Assembly (NCBI GenBank): GCA_049840935.1
Contig: JASGJA010000016.1
Coordinates: 1-64,000 of the forward strand
From: Mesorhizobium_G sp049840935
GTDB taxonomy: Bacteria > Pseudomonadota > Alphaproteobacteria > Rhizobiales > Rhizobiaceae
Direction of reading: 5' to 3'
Length of the DNA: 64,000 nucleotides
The notes under the pieces: generated by a model
What the model was told of the DNA's origin: nothing
The model's input: only the letters and a program-made list of their open reading frames with translations
The model's database searches: none
In this document: positions 8,027 through 16,900 of the stretch, one piece after another
How the letters are laid out: each line of letters starts with the position of its first letter
Numbering within the stretch: position 1 is the first letter of the stretch
Translations under genes and position numbers: made by a program

Positions 8027-8937
8027 TGTTGCGCGGCTTCGCGTATCGCCTGCATGAGCAGCGCAAGCGGCAGTGAAGGCTGAGCACCGGCCCGCATCGT
8101 AAGCCCAACCGGGCCGCTCGTGTCGGATGTGTCTATCGGAAGTGCTACCAGCAAGCCGTCGGCAATATCCGCGGCGACAACACCTTCGGAGATGATCCAG
8201 ATGGCATCATTGCTGCGCAGGAACGCGCGGCCAAACGCATCGGATACGGTTTCGATCTGATTGGGGAGGGTCGGCACGCCATTGGCGATCAGGAAGCGCT
8301 CGACAAAAGGCCGAATGATCGAATTGGTCGTGGGCATGAGGACCGGATAATTACCGAACGAACCGAAAATATCGGTGTCGGATTTGGTCAGCGGATGCCC
8401 GGCGCGCACGACGAACAAGACGCGTTCGGAATAAAGATGCTCGAAGGAAAGCCCGGTCATCTTGTCTGGCGCAGCGAGGCGTCCGACGACCAGATCAAGC
8501 TCGCCAACGCGAAGCTGTTCGAGAAGCACGGCGTTTTCGCCGGTTACGATCTTGACCGGACTGCCGGTGCCCTCCGCAAGAAAGGCGCTCATGGCCTTTG
8601 GCATGATGCGAACCGAGACGGTGGGCAACGCGCCGACGCGAACGGGTGGCCCCGCGCGCGATATTTCCTGAGAGACGGAATCGACAGCCTGCCGAAGCGC
8701 GGTGAGCGTTGCGCCCGCGTGGCGGAGGAAAACATCACCGTACCGGCTGATGCGAATGCCGCGCCCATCGCGCACGACAAGCGGCACGCCGAGAATTTCC
8801 TCAAGCTCGCGAATGGTTTTGGTAACGGCTGGCTGGCTGACGTGAAGCAACTCCGCCGCCCGCATGACGCTCTTTTGGCGCGCGACCTCCACGAAGGTTT
8901 GCAGGTGCCGGAATTTAATGCGCTGGTCGTTGGTCAT
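8020..8937 (-). CDS. pcaQ: LysR-family regulator of the pca genes
   Basis: A 305-residue LysR-type regulator with an N-terminal winged helix (about 9-68; FVEVARQKSVMRAAELLHVS then QPAVTKTIRELE) and a C-terminal substrate-binding fold (about 93-300). In Hyphomicrobiales, PcaQ activates pcaDCHGB in response to beta-carboxy-cis,cis-muconate or gamma-carboxymuconolactone. The gene is transcribed away from pcaD, with about 240 bp between them holding a repeat pair and an inverted repeat that may be its operator (9101-9124). Gene order and sequence make the assignment secure. The protein end overlaps pobA by 7 bases on the opposite strand. Confidence 0.93.
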   Translation of the reverse strand: MTNDQRIKFRHLQTFVEVARQKSVMRAAELLHVSQPAVTKTIRELEEILGVPLVVRDGRGIRISRYGDVFLRHAGATLTALRQAVDSVSQEISRAGPPVRVGALPTVSVRIMPKAMSAFLAEGTGSPVKIVTGENAVLLEQLRVGELDLVVGRLAAPDKMTGLSFEHLYSERVLFVVRAGHPLTKSDTDIFGSFGNYPVLMPTTNSIIRPFVERFLIANGVPTLPNQIETVSDAFGRAFLRSNDAIWIISEGVVAADIADGLLVALPIDTSDTSGPVGLTMRAGAQPSLPLALLMQAIREAAQHQ

Positions 8938-8985
8938 GGTTTACCTGTCGATGTTTGCGCTGCCGCGCACACTATTTCCAGTGGA

Positions 8986-9080
8986 CCCCCACCCCTTACC
9001 CCTCCCCTCAAGGGGGAGGGGGAGATTGAGAAGTCGGCGTTTCCATTCCCCACTCCCTTGTGGGGAGGGGTAAGGGGGCG
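8986..9080. repeat. Palindromic intergenic repeat, family C, two facing arms
   Basis: Left arm 8986-9022 and right arm 9047-9080 face each other across about 24 bp. The core CTCCCCTCAAGGGGGAG is itself palindromic. It lies between pcaQ and pcaD, on the pcaQ side of the putative PcaQ site. A sister copy lies at 52564 in front of glgX. The right arm is degenerate (TCCCTTGTGGGGA core). Confidence 0.88.
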
Positions 9081-9100
9081 ATCATAAATCATAATCTACA

Positions 9101-9124
9101 AGTTATCTTTTTGAGCGATAAACT
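9101..9124. promoter_or_regulatory. Candidate PcaQ operator upstream of pcaD
   Basis: Inverted repeat AGTTATC (9101-9107) and GATAAACT (9117-9124), differing by one base insertion, about 55 bp before the pcaD start and in the only non-repeat part of the pcaQ-pcaD space. LysR regulators bind such interrupted dyads of the T-N11-A class. Known rhizobial PcaQ sites carry ATAACC/GGTTAA-type arms, which this only partly resembles, so the assignment is tentative. Confidence 0.45.
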
Positions 9125-9177
9125 CATTTTACTTAACCGTTCATCCGTCGCAGTGTGAAGGGTGGGAGGAGCGAAGA

Positions 9178-9975
9178 ATGCAATTTTTGTTTTCGGGCGA
9201 TGTCGCTATTCATTATCGCACGGTCGGACTGGAACCGGGAAAGCCGGTGATTGCGTTCGTAAATTCGCTCGGTACAGATTTCAGGATCTGGGATCAGGTG
9301 ATCGAAGAACTGGGCGATGGATACGCCTATGTACTGCATGACATGCGGGGCCACGGCCTTTCCGATGTGGGGACAGCGCCTTACACAATCGCGGATCACG
9401 CCAGCGATTTGATCGCGCTGTTGGATCATCTGGAGATCGAGCGCGCGGTTATCTGGGGCCTGTCTGTTGGCGGGCTGATTGCCCAAGGCGTTTATGCAGT
9501 ACGACCTAAACTCGTGCGCGCGCTGGTGCTGAGCAACACCGCCGACAAGATCGGCACCGCGGAAATGTGGAACGGGCGCATCGACAAGGTGATGACCGAT
9601 GGAATGGAAAGCCTTGTCGGGCCGGTGATGGAACGCTGGTTCACGCCAGCATTCAGGCAGGATGACAATGCGCTTTTCGCGGGCGCGTGCAACATGCTAG
9701 CGCGGCAATCTGCCGAAGGATATTGCGGCACATGCGCGGCGCTGCGCGATGCGGATTATACGGCGCAGACAGCGCGGATAGCCGTGCCGACACTGTGCGT
9801 TGCAGGCGATGGCGATGGCTCGACACCGCCGGACCTCGTTCGCTCGCTGGCGGACAGAATACCGGGAAGCCGTTTCGCTTTGATCGAGGATTGCGGCCAC
9901 ATTCCCTGCATGCAGCAACCTTTCGCCTATGCCGCCGCAGTGGGCGATTTTCTCAACAGCCTGCCGGAGCTTTGA
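9178..9975 (+). CDS. pcaD: 3-oxoadipate enol-lactonase
   Basis: Alpha/beta-hydrolase (265 aa) that opens 3-oxoadipate enol-lactone to 3-oxoadipate. The nucleophile elbow GLSVGG puts the catalytic serine at about 96; the acid is in VAGDGDGSTPP (about 211) and the histidine in EDCGHIP (about 241). The RGHGLSD motif typical of this branch is at about 57-63. The start is ATG 9178 after GGGAGGAG. It is the first gene of pcaDCHGB; pcaC follows three bases after its stop. Expression probably depends on PcaQ. Confidence 0.95.
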   Translation: MQFLFSGDVAIHYRTVGLEPGKPVIAFVNSLGTDFRIWDQVIEELGDGYAYVLHDMRGHGLSDVGTAPYTIADHASDLIALLDHLEIERAVIWGLSVGGLIAQGVYAVRPKLVRALVLSNTADKIGTAEMWNGRIDKVMTDGMESLVGPVMERWFTPAFRQDDNALFAGACNMLARQSAEGYCGTCAALRDADYTAQTARIAVPTLCVAGDGDGSTPPDLVRSLADRIPGSRFALIEDCGHIPCMQQPFAYAAAVGDFLNSLPEL

Positions 9976-9978
9976 AGG

Positions 9979-10386
9979 ATGAGCGATACGGTCAATTCGT
10001 CGGAACGTTTTCGGCAGGGATTAGCGACGCGGCGCGCTGTGCTTGGCGATGGTCATGTGGACCGTGCGCAGGCGCAGTCAACGCTGTTCGATGGACCATT
10101 TCAGAGCCTGATTACGGAATCGGCATGGGGCACAGTGTGGTCTGGCAACCACTGGACTAAGCGCGAGCGCTCCATGGTGACCATTGCGCTGCTGGCCGCG
10201 CTTGGGCATGACGAAGAGCTGGCGATGCATATTCGCGCGACGGCAAACACGGGTGCGACAGAAGAGGACATACGCGAAGCGCTGCTTCATGTGGCAATCT
10301 ATGCTGGAGTGCCAGCGGCCAATCGCGCGTTCAAGATCGCGAAGAGCGTGCTGGCCGAGATGCAACACGGGGAGGCAGGGAAATGA
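9979..10386 (+). CDS. pcaC: 4-carboxymuconolactone decarboxylase
   Basis: A 135-residue member of the CMD/AhpD-like family, full length for the stand-alone enzyme. It decarboxylates 4-carboxymuconolactone to 3-oxoadipate enol-lactone, the substrate of PcaD. The conserved WSGNHWTKRERSM segment (around 55-67) and the EDIREALLHVAIYAGVPAA block (about 95-113) are present. It starts with ATG at 9979 after AAGG. The stop overlaps the pcaH start by 4 bases, which suggests coupled translation. Confidence 0.95.
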   Translation: MSDTVNSSERFRQGLATRRAVLGDGHVDRAQAQSTLFDGPFQSLITESAWGTVWSGNHWTKRERSMVTIALLAALGHDEELAMHIRATANTGATEEDIREALLHVAIYAGVPAANRAFKIAKSVLAEMQHGEAGK

Positions 10387-11123
10387 GGAACGACGCGCCG
10401 GAAACCGGGCTGTTCTTTCAGCGTGACCGAGACATGCATCCGCCTGCCTATACACCGTGGTACAAGACCACGGTGCTGCGCTCGCCGCAACGCGCGCTGA
10501 TTTCGCTGGATGGCACGAGGAGCGAGATTACGGGGCCGGTGTTCGGACACAATATTCTGAACGAACTCGATAATGATATGATCATGAACTACGCCAAGCC
10601 CGGCGAAATGCCTGTTGGGCCGCGCATTCTGGTTCATGGCCGCGTGGTGGATGAACGCGGCAAGGGTGTTGATGGCGCGCTGGTCGAAGTGTGGCAGGCC
10701 AATGCCGGGGGGCGCTATCGCCACAAGAAGGAAACCTATCTGGCCGCGCTCGATCCGAATTTCGGCGGAGTGGGGCGCACCATTACCGACGCGGATGGCA
10801 ACTACTGGTTCAAGACGATCCAGCCGGGGCCGTATCCGTGGCCGAATGGAGTGAATGACTGGCGGCCTGCGCATATCCATTTTTCGGTGTTTGGGCATGG
10901 CTTTGCGCAACGGCTGATTACGCAGATGTATTTTGAAGGCGACCCACTTATCTGGCGCTGCCCTATTGTGAAGACGATCCCGGATGAGGATGCGATCCGT
11001 CGCCTGATTGCGCCGCTGGATATGAATGCGACGATCCCAATGGATATGCGGGCTTACAAGTTCGACATCGTGCTGCGCGGGCGGCGCTCGACATTCTTCG
11101 AGAACAGGCCGGAGGGTAACTGA
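10383..11123 (+). CDS. pcaH: Protocatechuate 3,4-dioxygenase beta subunit
   Basis: Iron-bearing subunit (246 aa) of the intradiol dioxygenase that cleaves protocatechuate to 3-carboxy-cis,cis-muconate. The four non-haem iron ligands can be placed by spacing: Tyr112 (GGRYRHKK), Tyr151 (GPYPW), His164 and His166 (RPAHIHFS), matching the known 39-13-2 residue spacing of the Pseudomonas enzyme. ATG 10383 overlaps the pcaC stop (ATGA). The partner alpha subunit follows after one base. Confidence 0.97.
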   Translation: MRNDAPETGLFFQRDRDMHPPAYTPWYKTTVLRSPQRALISLDGTRSEITGPVFGHNILNELDNDMIMNYAKPGEMPVGPRILVHGRVVDERGKGVDGALVEVWQANAGGRYRHKKETYLAALDPNFGGVGRTITDADGNYWFKTIQPGPYPWPNGVNDWRPAHIHFSVFGHGFAQRLITQMYFEGDPLIWRCPIVKTIPDEDAIRRLIAPLDMNATIPMDMRAYKFDIVLRGRRSTFFENRPEGN

Positions 11124-11124
11124 C

Positions 11125-11745
11125 ATGGCGCAGCCGCTCGGCTATCTCAAGGAAAGCGCATCGCAGACGGCGGGGCCTTATGTGCACATTGGCTGCACGC
11201 CGAATTTCGTTGGTATCGAAGGCGTGTTCGCGGAAGACCTCGGCTCGGGGCCGCTGTACAACGACAAAGCGCGTGGCGAGCGCATCGTCATTCGCGGCAC
11301 CGTGTTCGATGGTGGTGGCTATCCGCTGAAAGACGCGCTGGTGGAAATCTGGCAGGCGGACGCGGACGGCTATTACAACAGTCCAAGCGAAACGCGCGGC
11401 ACCGCCGATCCCAATTTTCGCGGATGGGGGCGCTCGCCGGGCGACATGGATACAGGCGAGTTCGTATTTGAGACGATCAAGCCGGGGCGCGTGCCGTTCA
11501 AGGACGGCAAGTGGATGGCGCCGCATGTGACATTCTGGATTGTGGCGCGCGGCATCAATCTCGGCCTGCACACGCGCATGTATTTTCCCGAACAGGCGGA
11601 GGCAAACGCCGCCGATCCCGTGCTTGCACGCATCGAACATAAAAGCCGAATCCCGACGCTGGTGGCGAAGCTTGAGGACGAGGGCGTCTATCGCTTCGAC
11701 ATTCGCCTGCAGGGCGAAGGCGAAACCGTGTTCTTCGACATATGA
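11125..11745 (+). CDS. pcaG: Protocatechuate 3,4-dioxygenase alpha subunit
   Basis: A 206-residue non-catalytic partner of PcaH with the same beta-sandwich intradiol fold but without the iron ligand set. Recognised by SASQTAGPYVHIGCTPNF at the N-terminus, DALVEIWQADADGYYNSP and TFWIVARGINLGLHTRMYFP. The start is ATG 11125, one base after the pcaH stop; a longer open frame to 11026 lies inside pcaH. Its TGA overlaps the pcaB ATG (ATGA at 11742). Alpha and beta subunits assemble into the active oligomer. Confidence 0.96.
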   Translation: MAQPLGYLKESASQTAGPYVHIGCTPNFVGIEGVFAEDLGSGPLYNDKARGERIVIRGTVFDGGGYPLKDALVEIWQADADGYYNSPSETRGTADPNFRGWGRSPGDMDTGEFVFETIKPGRVPFKDGKWMAPHVTFWIVARGINLGLHTRMYFPEQAEANAADPVLARIEHKSRIPTLVAKLEDEGVYRFDIRLQGEGETVFFDI

Positions 11746-12769
11746 GCTTTTCGCCGTTTCGATCATCCGTTTTTGTCGGGCCTGTTTGGCGATCCGGAAA
11801 TTGCTGAACTGTTTTCTGTTGAGGCTGATATCGCGGCCATGCTGCGGTTCGAAATCGCATTGGCCGAGGCGCTTGGAGACGGCGAGGTGGCGGCAAGAGC
11901 TGGCGGGTTTTAAGCCGGATATGGAAGCGTTGCGCGAAGGTGTTGCAAAGGATGGAGTTGTGGTGCCGGAACTCGTGCGCCAGATGCGTGCCGTTACCGG
12001 AGAGCGCGTGCATTTCGGCGCGACCAGTCAGGATGTGATCGACACAAGCCTTGTGCTGCGGCTGAAAATGGTGATGCAGATCTTCGGGGCGCGACTGCGC
12101 AACTGCATTGAGGCGCTGGAGACGATTGCGGCGCGCGACGGCGCGCGTGGGCTGATGGGCTTTACGCGTATGCAGGCGGCTGTCCCCATCACGGTTGCGG
12201 ACAGGGTGCAAACGTGGATCGCACCGCTGGAGCGGCATCGCGCAAAGCTGGAAGCGCTGGAATTTCCGGTGCAGTTTGGCGGCGCGGCGGGTACGCTCGA
12301 AAAGCTCGGCGACGAAGGCAGGACGGTGCGCGCGGCACTGGCGCGGCGTCTGGAACTGGCGGACAGGCCGCAATGGCACAGCCAGCGTGACTGGATCGCG
12401 GAACTTGCCGGATTGCTCTCGCTCATAACCGGCAGCTTAGGAAAATTCGGACAGGACATCGCTCTGATGGCAGAGCGCGGCGACGAAATAGAACTCACGG
12501 GCGGCGGCGGATCGTCTGCCATGCCGCATAAGCAAAATCCGGTCGGTGCCGAATTGCTGGTGACACTCGCACGATTCAATGCGGGCCAGCTTTCGCTTGT
12601 GCATCAGGCGCTGATTCACGAGCAGGAACGTTCCGGTTCTGCATGGATGCTGGAATGGCTGACACTACCGCAAATGGTGGCTGCGACGGGCTCGGCACTC
12701 CTGACGGGAGAGCGGCTCGCGGGCCAGATCAAAAAACTGGGGAAGGGTGCAGAAGGCCGCAACAAATAA
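11742..12769 (+). pseudogene. pcaB: 3-carboxy-cis,cis-muconate cycloisomerase with two frameshifts
   Basis: Product of the fumarase/aspartase superfamily that lactonises 3-carboxy-cis,cis-muconate. The expected start MSFSPF is at 11742, overlapping the pcaG stop, but the gene then changes frame twice. After the T run at 11757-11759 the correct reading (DHPFLSGLFGDPEIAELF) is +1, and it ends at a TAA created in the T run at 11907-11910, where another +1 shift continues into FKPDMEALREGVAKDGVVVP. Removing one T from each run restores one frame through to 12769. The rest is sound, including the signature GGGGSSAMPHKQNPVGAE. The restored protein would be about 342 aa, slightly short around residues 45-60. 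Homopolymer sequencing error is as likely as true decay. Confidence 0.8.
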
Positions 12770-12784
12770 CCGCGAGGTTATTTG
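12763..12784 (+). terminator. Hairpin at the end of the pca operon
   Basis: A perfect 9-bp stem, CAAATAACC (12763-12771) with GGTTATTTG (12776-12784), and a GCGA loop. It overlaps the pcaB stop codon and is followed by a short T-rich stretch. It probably ends or stabilises the pca transcript before the ABC transporter genes. Confidence 0.6.
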
Positions 12785-12880
12785 TTTCCGCGCTTATTTC
12801 ATTTTACTTCGCGGCTCCTTGTTATCAAAGTGAACGCAATTGTGGGCGAAGAGGACGCCCTTTTTATAAGGGAGGAACAA

Positions 12881-14053
12881 ATGAGAAAACTGATTACGGC
12901 TGCTGTAGCAGCGCTTTGCCTGAGCTCAGCCGCCTATGCCGACACGATCAAGGTCGGCGTCATTGGGCCGTTTTCGGGGCCGTTCGCATTGCAGGGCAAG
13001 AACTTCAAGGCCGGTATCGACGCCTGGTTCGCCATGCATGGGAACAAGGTTGGCGACAATGACATCGAGGTTGTCTATCGCGATATTCCAACCGCCGACC
13101 CGGCGCAATCCAAGGCGCTGTCGCAGGAACTGGTGGTGAAGGAAGGCGTGCAATATCTCGCTGGATTCTATTTCACGCCGGATGCGATGGCAGCAACGCC
13201 CTTGCTCGAACAGGCCAATGTGCCGATGGTTGTGATGAATGCTGCAACCTCGGCCATCGTCACCAAGAGCCCCTATGTGGTGCGCACGTCTTTTACGCTC
13301 TGGCAGACTTCAACGCCGATTGCCAAAGTCGCGTTTGATGCCGGTGTGAAGAAGATCATCTCCGTGGTGAGCGATTACGGACCGGGCGTTGATGCCGAAA
13401 ATGCCTTCAAGGCGGCCTATACGGCGGCGGGCGGCGAGATTGTAGAATCCATTCGCATGCCGCTCGCGACGAATGATTTCAGCCCGATCATGCAGCGCAT
13501 CAAGGACTCCGGCGCGGAAGGTGTGTTCGCGTTTCTGCCCTCCGGGCCAACGACGCTCGGCTTTGTGAAGTCATTCAACGACAATGGTTTGAAGTCCGGC
13601 GGAATCAAGCTGTTCGCGCCGGGTGATCTGACGCAGGAATCCGATTTGCCTGCGCTGGGTGAGGCTGCGCTCGGCATGCAGACGACGTTCCATTATGCGG
13701 TGTCGCACGACTCGCCGGAGAATAAGGCGTTTGTTGAAGCGGCCTCCAAGGCAATCGGCGATCCAAAGGAACTGTCGTTCCCGTCAGTTGGCGCGTTCGA
13801 CGGCATGTATGTGATTACCAAGATGATCGAAGCGACTGGCGGAAAGCAGGACGCAAAGACAGCCGTCGATGCGGTGAAGGGCCTTTCATGGGAAAGCCCG
13901 CGCGGGCCGGTCACGATCGATCCCGAAAGCCGCCACATCACGCAGAATATCTATCTGCGCGAAGTCACCAAGGCCGACGACGGAACCTATTACAACAAGG
14001 AAATCCAGACGTTCGAAAAGCAGGGTGATCCCGGACTGGCCGCAATGAAGTGA
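12881..14053 (+). CDS. Branched-chain amino acid/aromatic acid-type ABC substrate-binding protein
   Basis: Periplasmic binding protein (390 aa) of the LivK/type I fold, with a signal peptide ending near SSAAYA (about residue 20). The mature start DTIKVGVIGPFSGPF is typical. ATG 12881 is preceded by GGGAGGA; the frame extends to 12782 without a ribosome site. It is the first gene of a complete liv-type importer (14278-17597). Its place directly after pcaB suggests an aromatic ligand such as 4-hydroxybenzoate or protocatechuate, because related binding proteins take benzoate derivatives. A family repeat separates it from the permease genes, as often happens after a highly expressed binding protein gene. 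Confidence 0.88.
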   Translation: MRKLITAAVAALCLSSAAYADTIKVGVIGPFSGPFALQGKNFKAGIDAWFAMHGNKVGDNDIEVVYRDIPTADPAQSKALSQELVVKEGVQYLAGFYFTPDAMAATPLLEQANVPMVVMNAATSAIVTKSPYVVRTSFTLWQTSTPIAKVAFDAGVKKIISVVSDYGPGVDAENAFKAAYTAAGGEIVESIRMPLATNDFSPIMQRIKDSGAEGVFAFLPSGPTTLGFVKSFNDNGLKSGGIKLFAPGDLTQESDLPALGEAALGMQTTFHYAVSHDSPENKAFVEAASKAIGDPKELSFPSVGAFDGMYVITKMIEATGGKQDAKTAVDAVKGLSWESPRGPVTIDPESRHITQNIYLREVTKADDGTYYNKEIQTFEKQGDPGLAAMK

Positions 14054-14092
14054 GGGATTGGGGCGCTGCGCAGATGATCGCCAATTTGCGCT

Positions 14093-14234
14093 ACCCCTCA
14101 TCCCGCTGCCGCGACCTTCTCCCGTAAACGGGGCGAAGGATCGATAACCACGCAACGGACGATTGTTGCCAGCGTTGCGATTATCATCCTTCTCCCTGTT
14201 TACGGGGAGAAGGTCGCGGCAGCGGGATGAGGGG
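14093..14234. repeat. Palindromic intergenic repeat, family B variant, two facing arms
   Basis: Left arm 14093-14139 and right arm 14188-14234 are facing copies that begin CCCCTCATCCCGCTGCCGCG and carry a CCCGTAAACGGGG-type core instead of the usual CCCTCAAGGGG. They lie between the binding-protein gene and the first permease gene, in a 224-bp gap otherwise empty. Confidence 0.88.
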
Positions 14235-14277
14235 CAGGATCATACCTACAATCGTTGGGCATCAATAAAGGCGAAAA

Positions 14278-15141
14278 ATGCAGACGATCTTCAGCATCTT
14301 CGTTGATGCATTCGCCTACGGCATGGTGCTTTTCCTGATCTCCATCGGGCTGTCGGTCACGATGGGCCTGATGCGCGTCATCAACCTCGCGCATGGCGCA
14401 TTCGCGATGATCGGCGGCTATTTCGCCTCGTATGCTACGCAGACGCTAGGGCTGGGATATGGCGTTGCGATTTTGGCGGCGATAATCGGCACGGTGCTGA
14501 TCGCGATACCGCTGGAGCGCTTCCTCTATCGCCGCATCTATGGCGCGCCGGAACTGACGCAGGTGCTGATGACCATCGGCATAACATTCTGCATCATCGG
14601 TATTGCGAATTATGTTTTCGGGCCGACGCTGAAAACCGTGCCGCTGCCTTCCGAGCTGGCTGGATCGACGAATCTGGGCTTCCGCACCATCGCAACGCAT
14701 CGTCTGTTCGTGATTGCCGCCGGTCTGACCGTGGCGGGCGCACTGTGGTTCCTGTTTGAGCGCACCGGCTTCGGCATCAAGCTGCGCGCGGCGGTGGACA
14801 ATGCGGCGATGGCCTCGGCGCTCGGCGTGCGCACTCAGGTGATTTACGCGCTGGCCTTCGCGCTTTCTGTTGGTCTCGCGGCACTCGGCGGCGTGATTGG
14901 CGCGGAGCTTCTGCCGGTCGAGCCATATTACGCGCTGCGATACATGGTGACGTTCCTTGTCGTGGTTTCGGTTGGCGGCGCGGGGTCCATTCCGGGCGCG
15001 CTGCTTGCCTGTTTGCTGCTCGGCGCAATCGACACCACCGGTCGTTATCTCGCGCCGGAATATGGCGAGTTCTTCTTCTATCTGGCGGTGATCGCAATCG
15101 TATCGATCTTTCCGCGCGGTCTGTTGGGGCGGTCAGGATGA
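14278..15141 (+). CDS. LivH-type ABC permease
   Basis: A 287-residue inner-membrane permease of the branched-chain amino acid importer family, with about eight hydrophobic helices. The LivH hallmark MGLMRVINLAHGAFAMIGGY is at residues 30-50 and the C-terminal GGAGSIPGALLACLLLGAI loop also matches. The start is ATG 14278 after a modest AAGG. The stop overlaps the next permease gene by 4 bases. It works with the LivM-type partner and the two ATPases that follow. Confidence 0.92.
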   Translation: MQTIFSIFVDAFAYGMVLFLISIGLSVTMGLMRVINLAHGAFAMIGGYFASYATQTLGLGYGVAILAAIIGTVLIAIPLERFLYRRIYGAPELTQVLMTIGITFCIIGIANYVFGPTLKTVPLPSELAGSTNLGFRTIATHRLFVIAAGLTVAGALWFLFERTGFGIKLRAAVDNAAMASALGVRTQVIYALAFALSVGLAALGGVIGAELLPVEPYYALRYMVTFLVVVSVGGAGSIPGALLACLLLGAIDTTGRYLAPEYGEFFFYLAVIAIVSIFPRGLLGRSG

Positions 15142-16133
15142 ACGCGATAACACCCCGCATGACAGCTGTGCCAAACCGTTCGGCGCTGCCGATGTTCATC
15201 GGCCCGCTGCTGATTATTGCGGTGGCGGTGGCAGGCTATGTCCTGTTTCCAAACAATCTGGCGCTGCTGACCCGGATCATCGCGATTGCAATGCTGGTGC
15301 TTTCCATCGATCTGGTTACGGGATTCTGCGGTGTCGCAACGCTTGGCCACGCCGCGTTGTTCGGCGCGGGTGCCTATGCGGCCGGAATTGGCGCGGCGCA
15401 TTTCGGCATAACCGATCCGATTGTCATGACTCTGGTGGGCGCAATCGGCGGCGCGTTGGCGGGGCTGGTGTCGGGCTTGGTAATGCTGCGCGCGCATGGC
15501 CTGCCGCAACTGGTGCTTTCAATCGCCGTGATCCATCTGTTCCACGAGGCGGCGAATAAGGCGTCTGCATGGACAGGTGGCAGTGACGGGCTTTCCGGCA
15601 TTACGCCGGACGCGCTGCTTGGTGCGTTCGAGTTCGATCTGTGGGGGCGCACAGCCTATGCTTACGGCGTTGTGTTGCTGGTGATGGTGTTCGTGGTGCT
15701 GCGCATGATCGTGGCGTCGCCCTTCGGTATGTTGTGCCGGGGCATTCGCGAGGACCGGATTCGCGTGCAGTCTATGGGCGGCGCGGTGAACCCGACCCTG
15801 CTCAAAATGTTCGTCATTTCCGGCGTGGTGGCGGGCATTGGCGGCGCGCTGAACGCAATCTCCACACAGGTCGTCGGGCTGGACAGCCTTTCGTTTACGC
15901 TGTCGGCGGAATCGCTGGTGATGCTGGTGCTCGGGGGCACGGGGTCTCTCTACGGTGCGCTGATCGGCACGGTTTCGTTCATGTGGTTCGAGGACATGGT
16001 TTCTGCGGCCAATCCATTCCACTGGCTGACAATCGTCGGCGCGCTGCTGATCGTGGTGGTGCTGTTTGCGCCGCGCGGATTGTATGGCGCGGGGGAGGCG
16101 CTGGTGGCGCGGTTGAGGGGAGGACGCAAATGA
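15138..16133 (+). CDS. LivM-type ABC permease
   Basis: The second permease (331 aa, about nine helices) of the liv-type importer. The LivM pattern SIDLVTGFCGVATLGHAALF lies near residue 56, and the cytosolic coupling loop GMLCRGIREDRIRVQSMGG is near 197. ATG 15138 overlaps the LivH-type stop (ATGA), and its own stop overlaps the LivG-type start by 4 bases. The chain of overlaps from 14278 to 16900 indicates one transcript with coupled translation. Confidence 0.92.
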   Translation: MNAITPRMTAVPNRSALPMFIGPLLIIAVAVAGYVLFPNNLALLTRIIAIAMLVLSIDLVTGFCGVATLGHAALFGAGAYAAGIGAAHFGITDPIVMTLVGAIGGALAGLVSGLVMLRAHGLPQLVLSIAVIHLFHEAANKASAWTGGSDGLSGITPDALLGAFEFDLWGRTAYAYGVVLLVMVFVVLRMIVASPFGMLCRGIREDRIRVQSMGGAVNPTLLKMFVISGVVAGIGGALNAISTQVVGLDSLSFTLSAESLVMLVLGGTGSLYGALIGTVSFMWFEDMVSAANPFHWLTIVGALLIVVVLFAPRGLYGAGEALVARLRGGRK

Positions 16134-16900
16134 GCGTGTCTCCCATTTTCGAGGTGAACGGCCTGCGCAAGAATTTCGGCGGGCTGGCCGTGACCGACAA
16201 TGTTTCGGTGGCGCTCGCGCCGGGAGATCGCACGGTGCTGATCGGTCCGAACGGCGCGGGCAAGACCACGTTCGTGAATCTGGTGACGGGCAATATCAAG
16301 CCTTCGGCGGGAAGCGTGCGGATTGCGGGCGAGGATGTGACGGCGCTGAGTGCCGCGGCGCGGGTGCGGCGCGGGCTGGTGCGCTCCTATCAGGTGACGC
16401 GGCTGTTTCAGGACATGACGCCGGAAGAGCATGTCGCGCTGGCGATTTTGCAGCGCGAGGGCAAGACCGGTCGCGTGGTCGGCAATTATCGCGCGATGCC
16501 TGCCGTGATGGAGGAAACACGCGAAACGCTCGATTCGCTTGGGCTGCTGCCGCTTGCAAACATGCGGGTCCGGGCCATTGCCTATGGCCAGCAGCGGCTG
16601 ATCGAAATCGCGCTCGCGATGGCGCTAAAACCGCGCATTTTGCTGCTGGACGAACCGGCGGCGGGCGTGCCTTCCACCGAAACAACGCGCATTGAGCAGG
16701 CGCTGGATCGCCTGCCGTCCGATCTTGCCGTTCTAATGATCGAGCACGACATGGATCTCGTGTTTCGATTTGCGCGGCGCGTGATTGTGCTGGCCAATGG
16801 CTCGGTGATTTTCGACGGCTCGCCGCGCGATGTGACGGAAAATGCCGAAGTGCGCCAAGCCTATCTGGGGAGCTATGCCGATGCCCGCCGCCCCGCTTGA
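16130..16900 (+). CDS. LivG-type ABC ATPase
   Basis: A 256-residue ATP-binding subunit. Walker A is GPNGAGKTT (about residue 42), the signature has the Liv-type form AYGQQRLIEIALAM, Walker B is ILLLDEPAAGV and the switch histidine is in MIEHDMD. The start is ATG 16130 after GGGGAGGA; the open frame back to 15641 runs inside the previous gene. Its 3' end overlaps the LivF-type gene by about 20 bases. Confidence 0.93.
   Translation: MSVSPIFEVNGLRKNFGGLAVTDNVSVALAPGDRTVLIGPNGAGKTTFVNLVTGNIKPSAGSVRIAGEDVTALSAAARVRRGLVRSYQVTRLFQDMTPEEHVALAILQREGKTGRVVGNYRAMPAVMEETRETLDSLGLLPLANMRVRAIAYGQQRLIEIALAMALKPRILLLDEPAAGVPSTETTRIEQALDRLPSDLAVLMIEHDMDLVFRFARRVIVLANGSVIFDGSPRDVTENAEVRQAYLGSYADARRPA

Noticed and set aside
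8395..9087. 230-codon plus-strand open frame over pcaQ and the repeat
   Set aside because: Antisense to pcaQ and its C-terminus is encoded by the repeat, so it is not a gene.
12785..12880. Small hairpin CCCTT/AAGGG over the ribosome site of the liv-type binding-protein gene as a riboswitch
   Set aside because: A five-base stem with no recognisable aptamer is too little to support a riboswitch.
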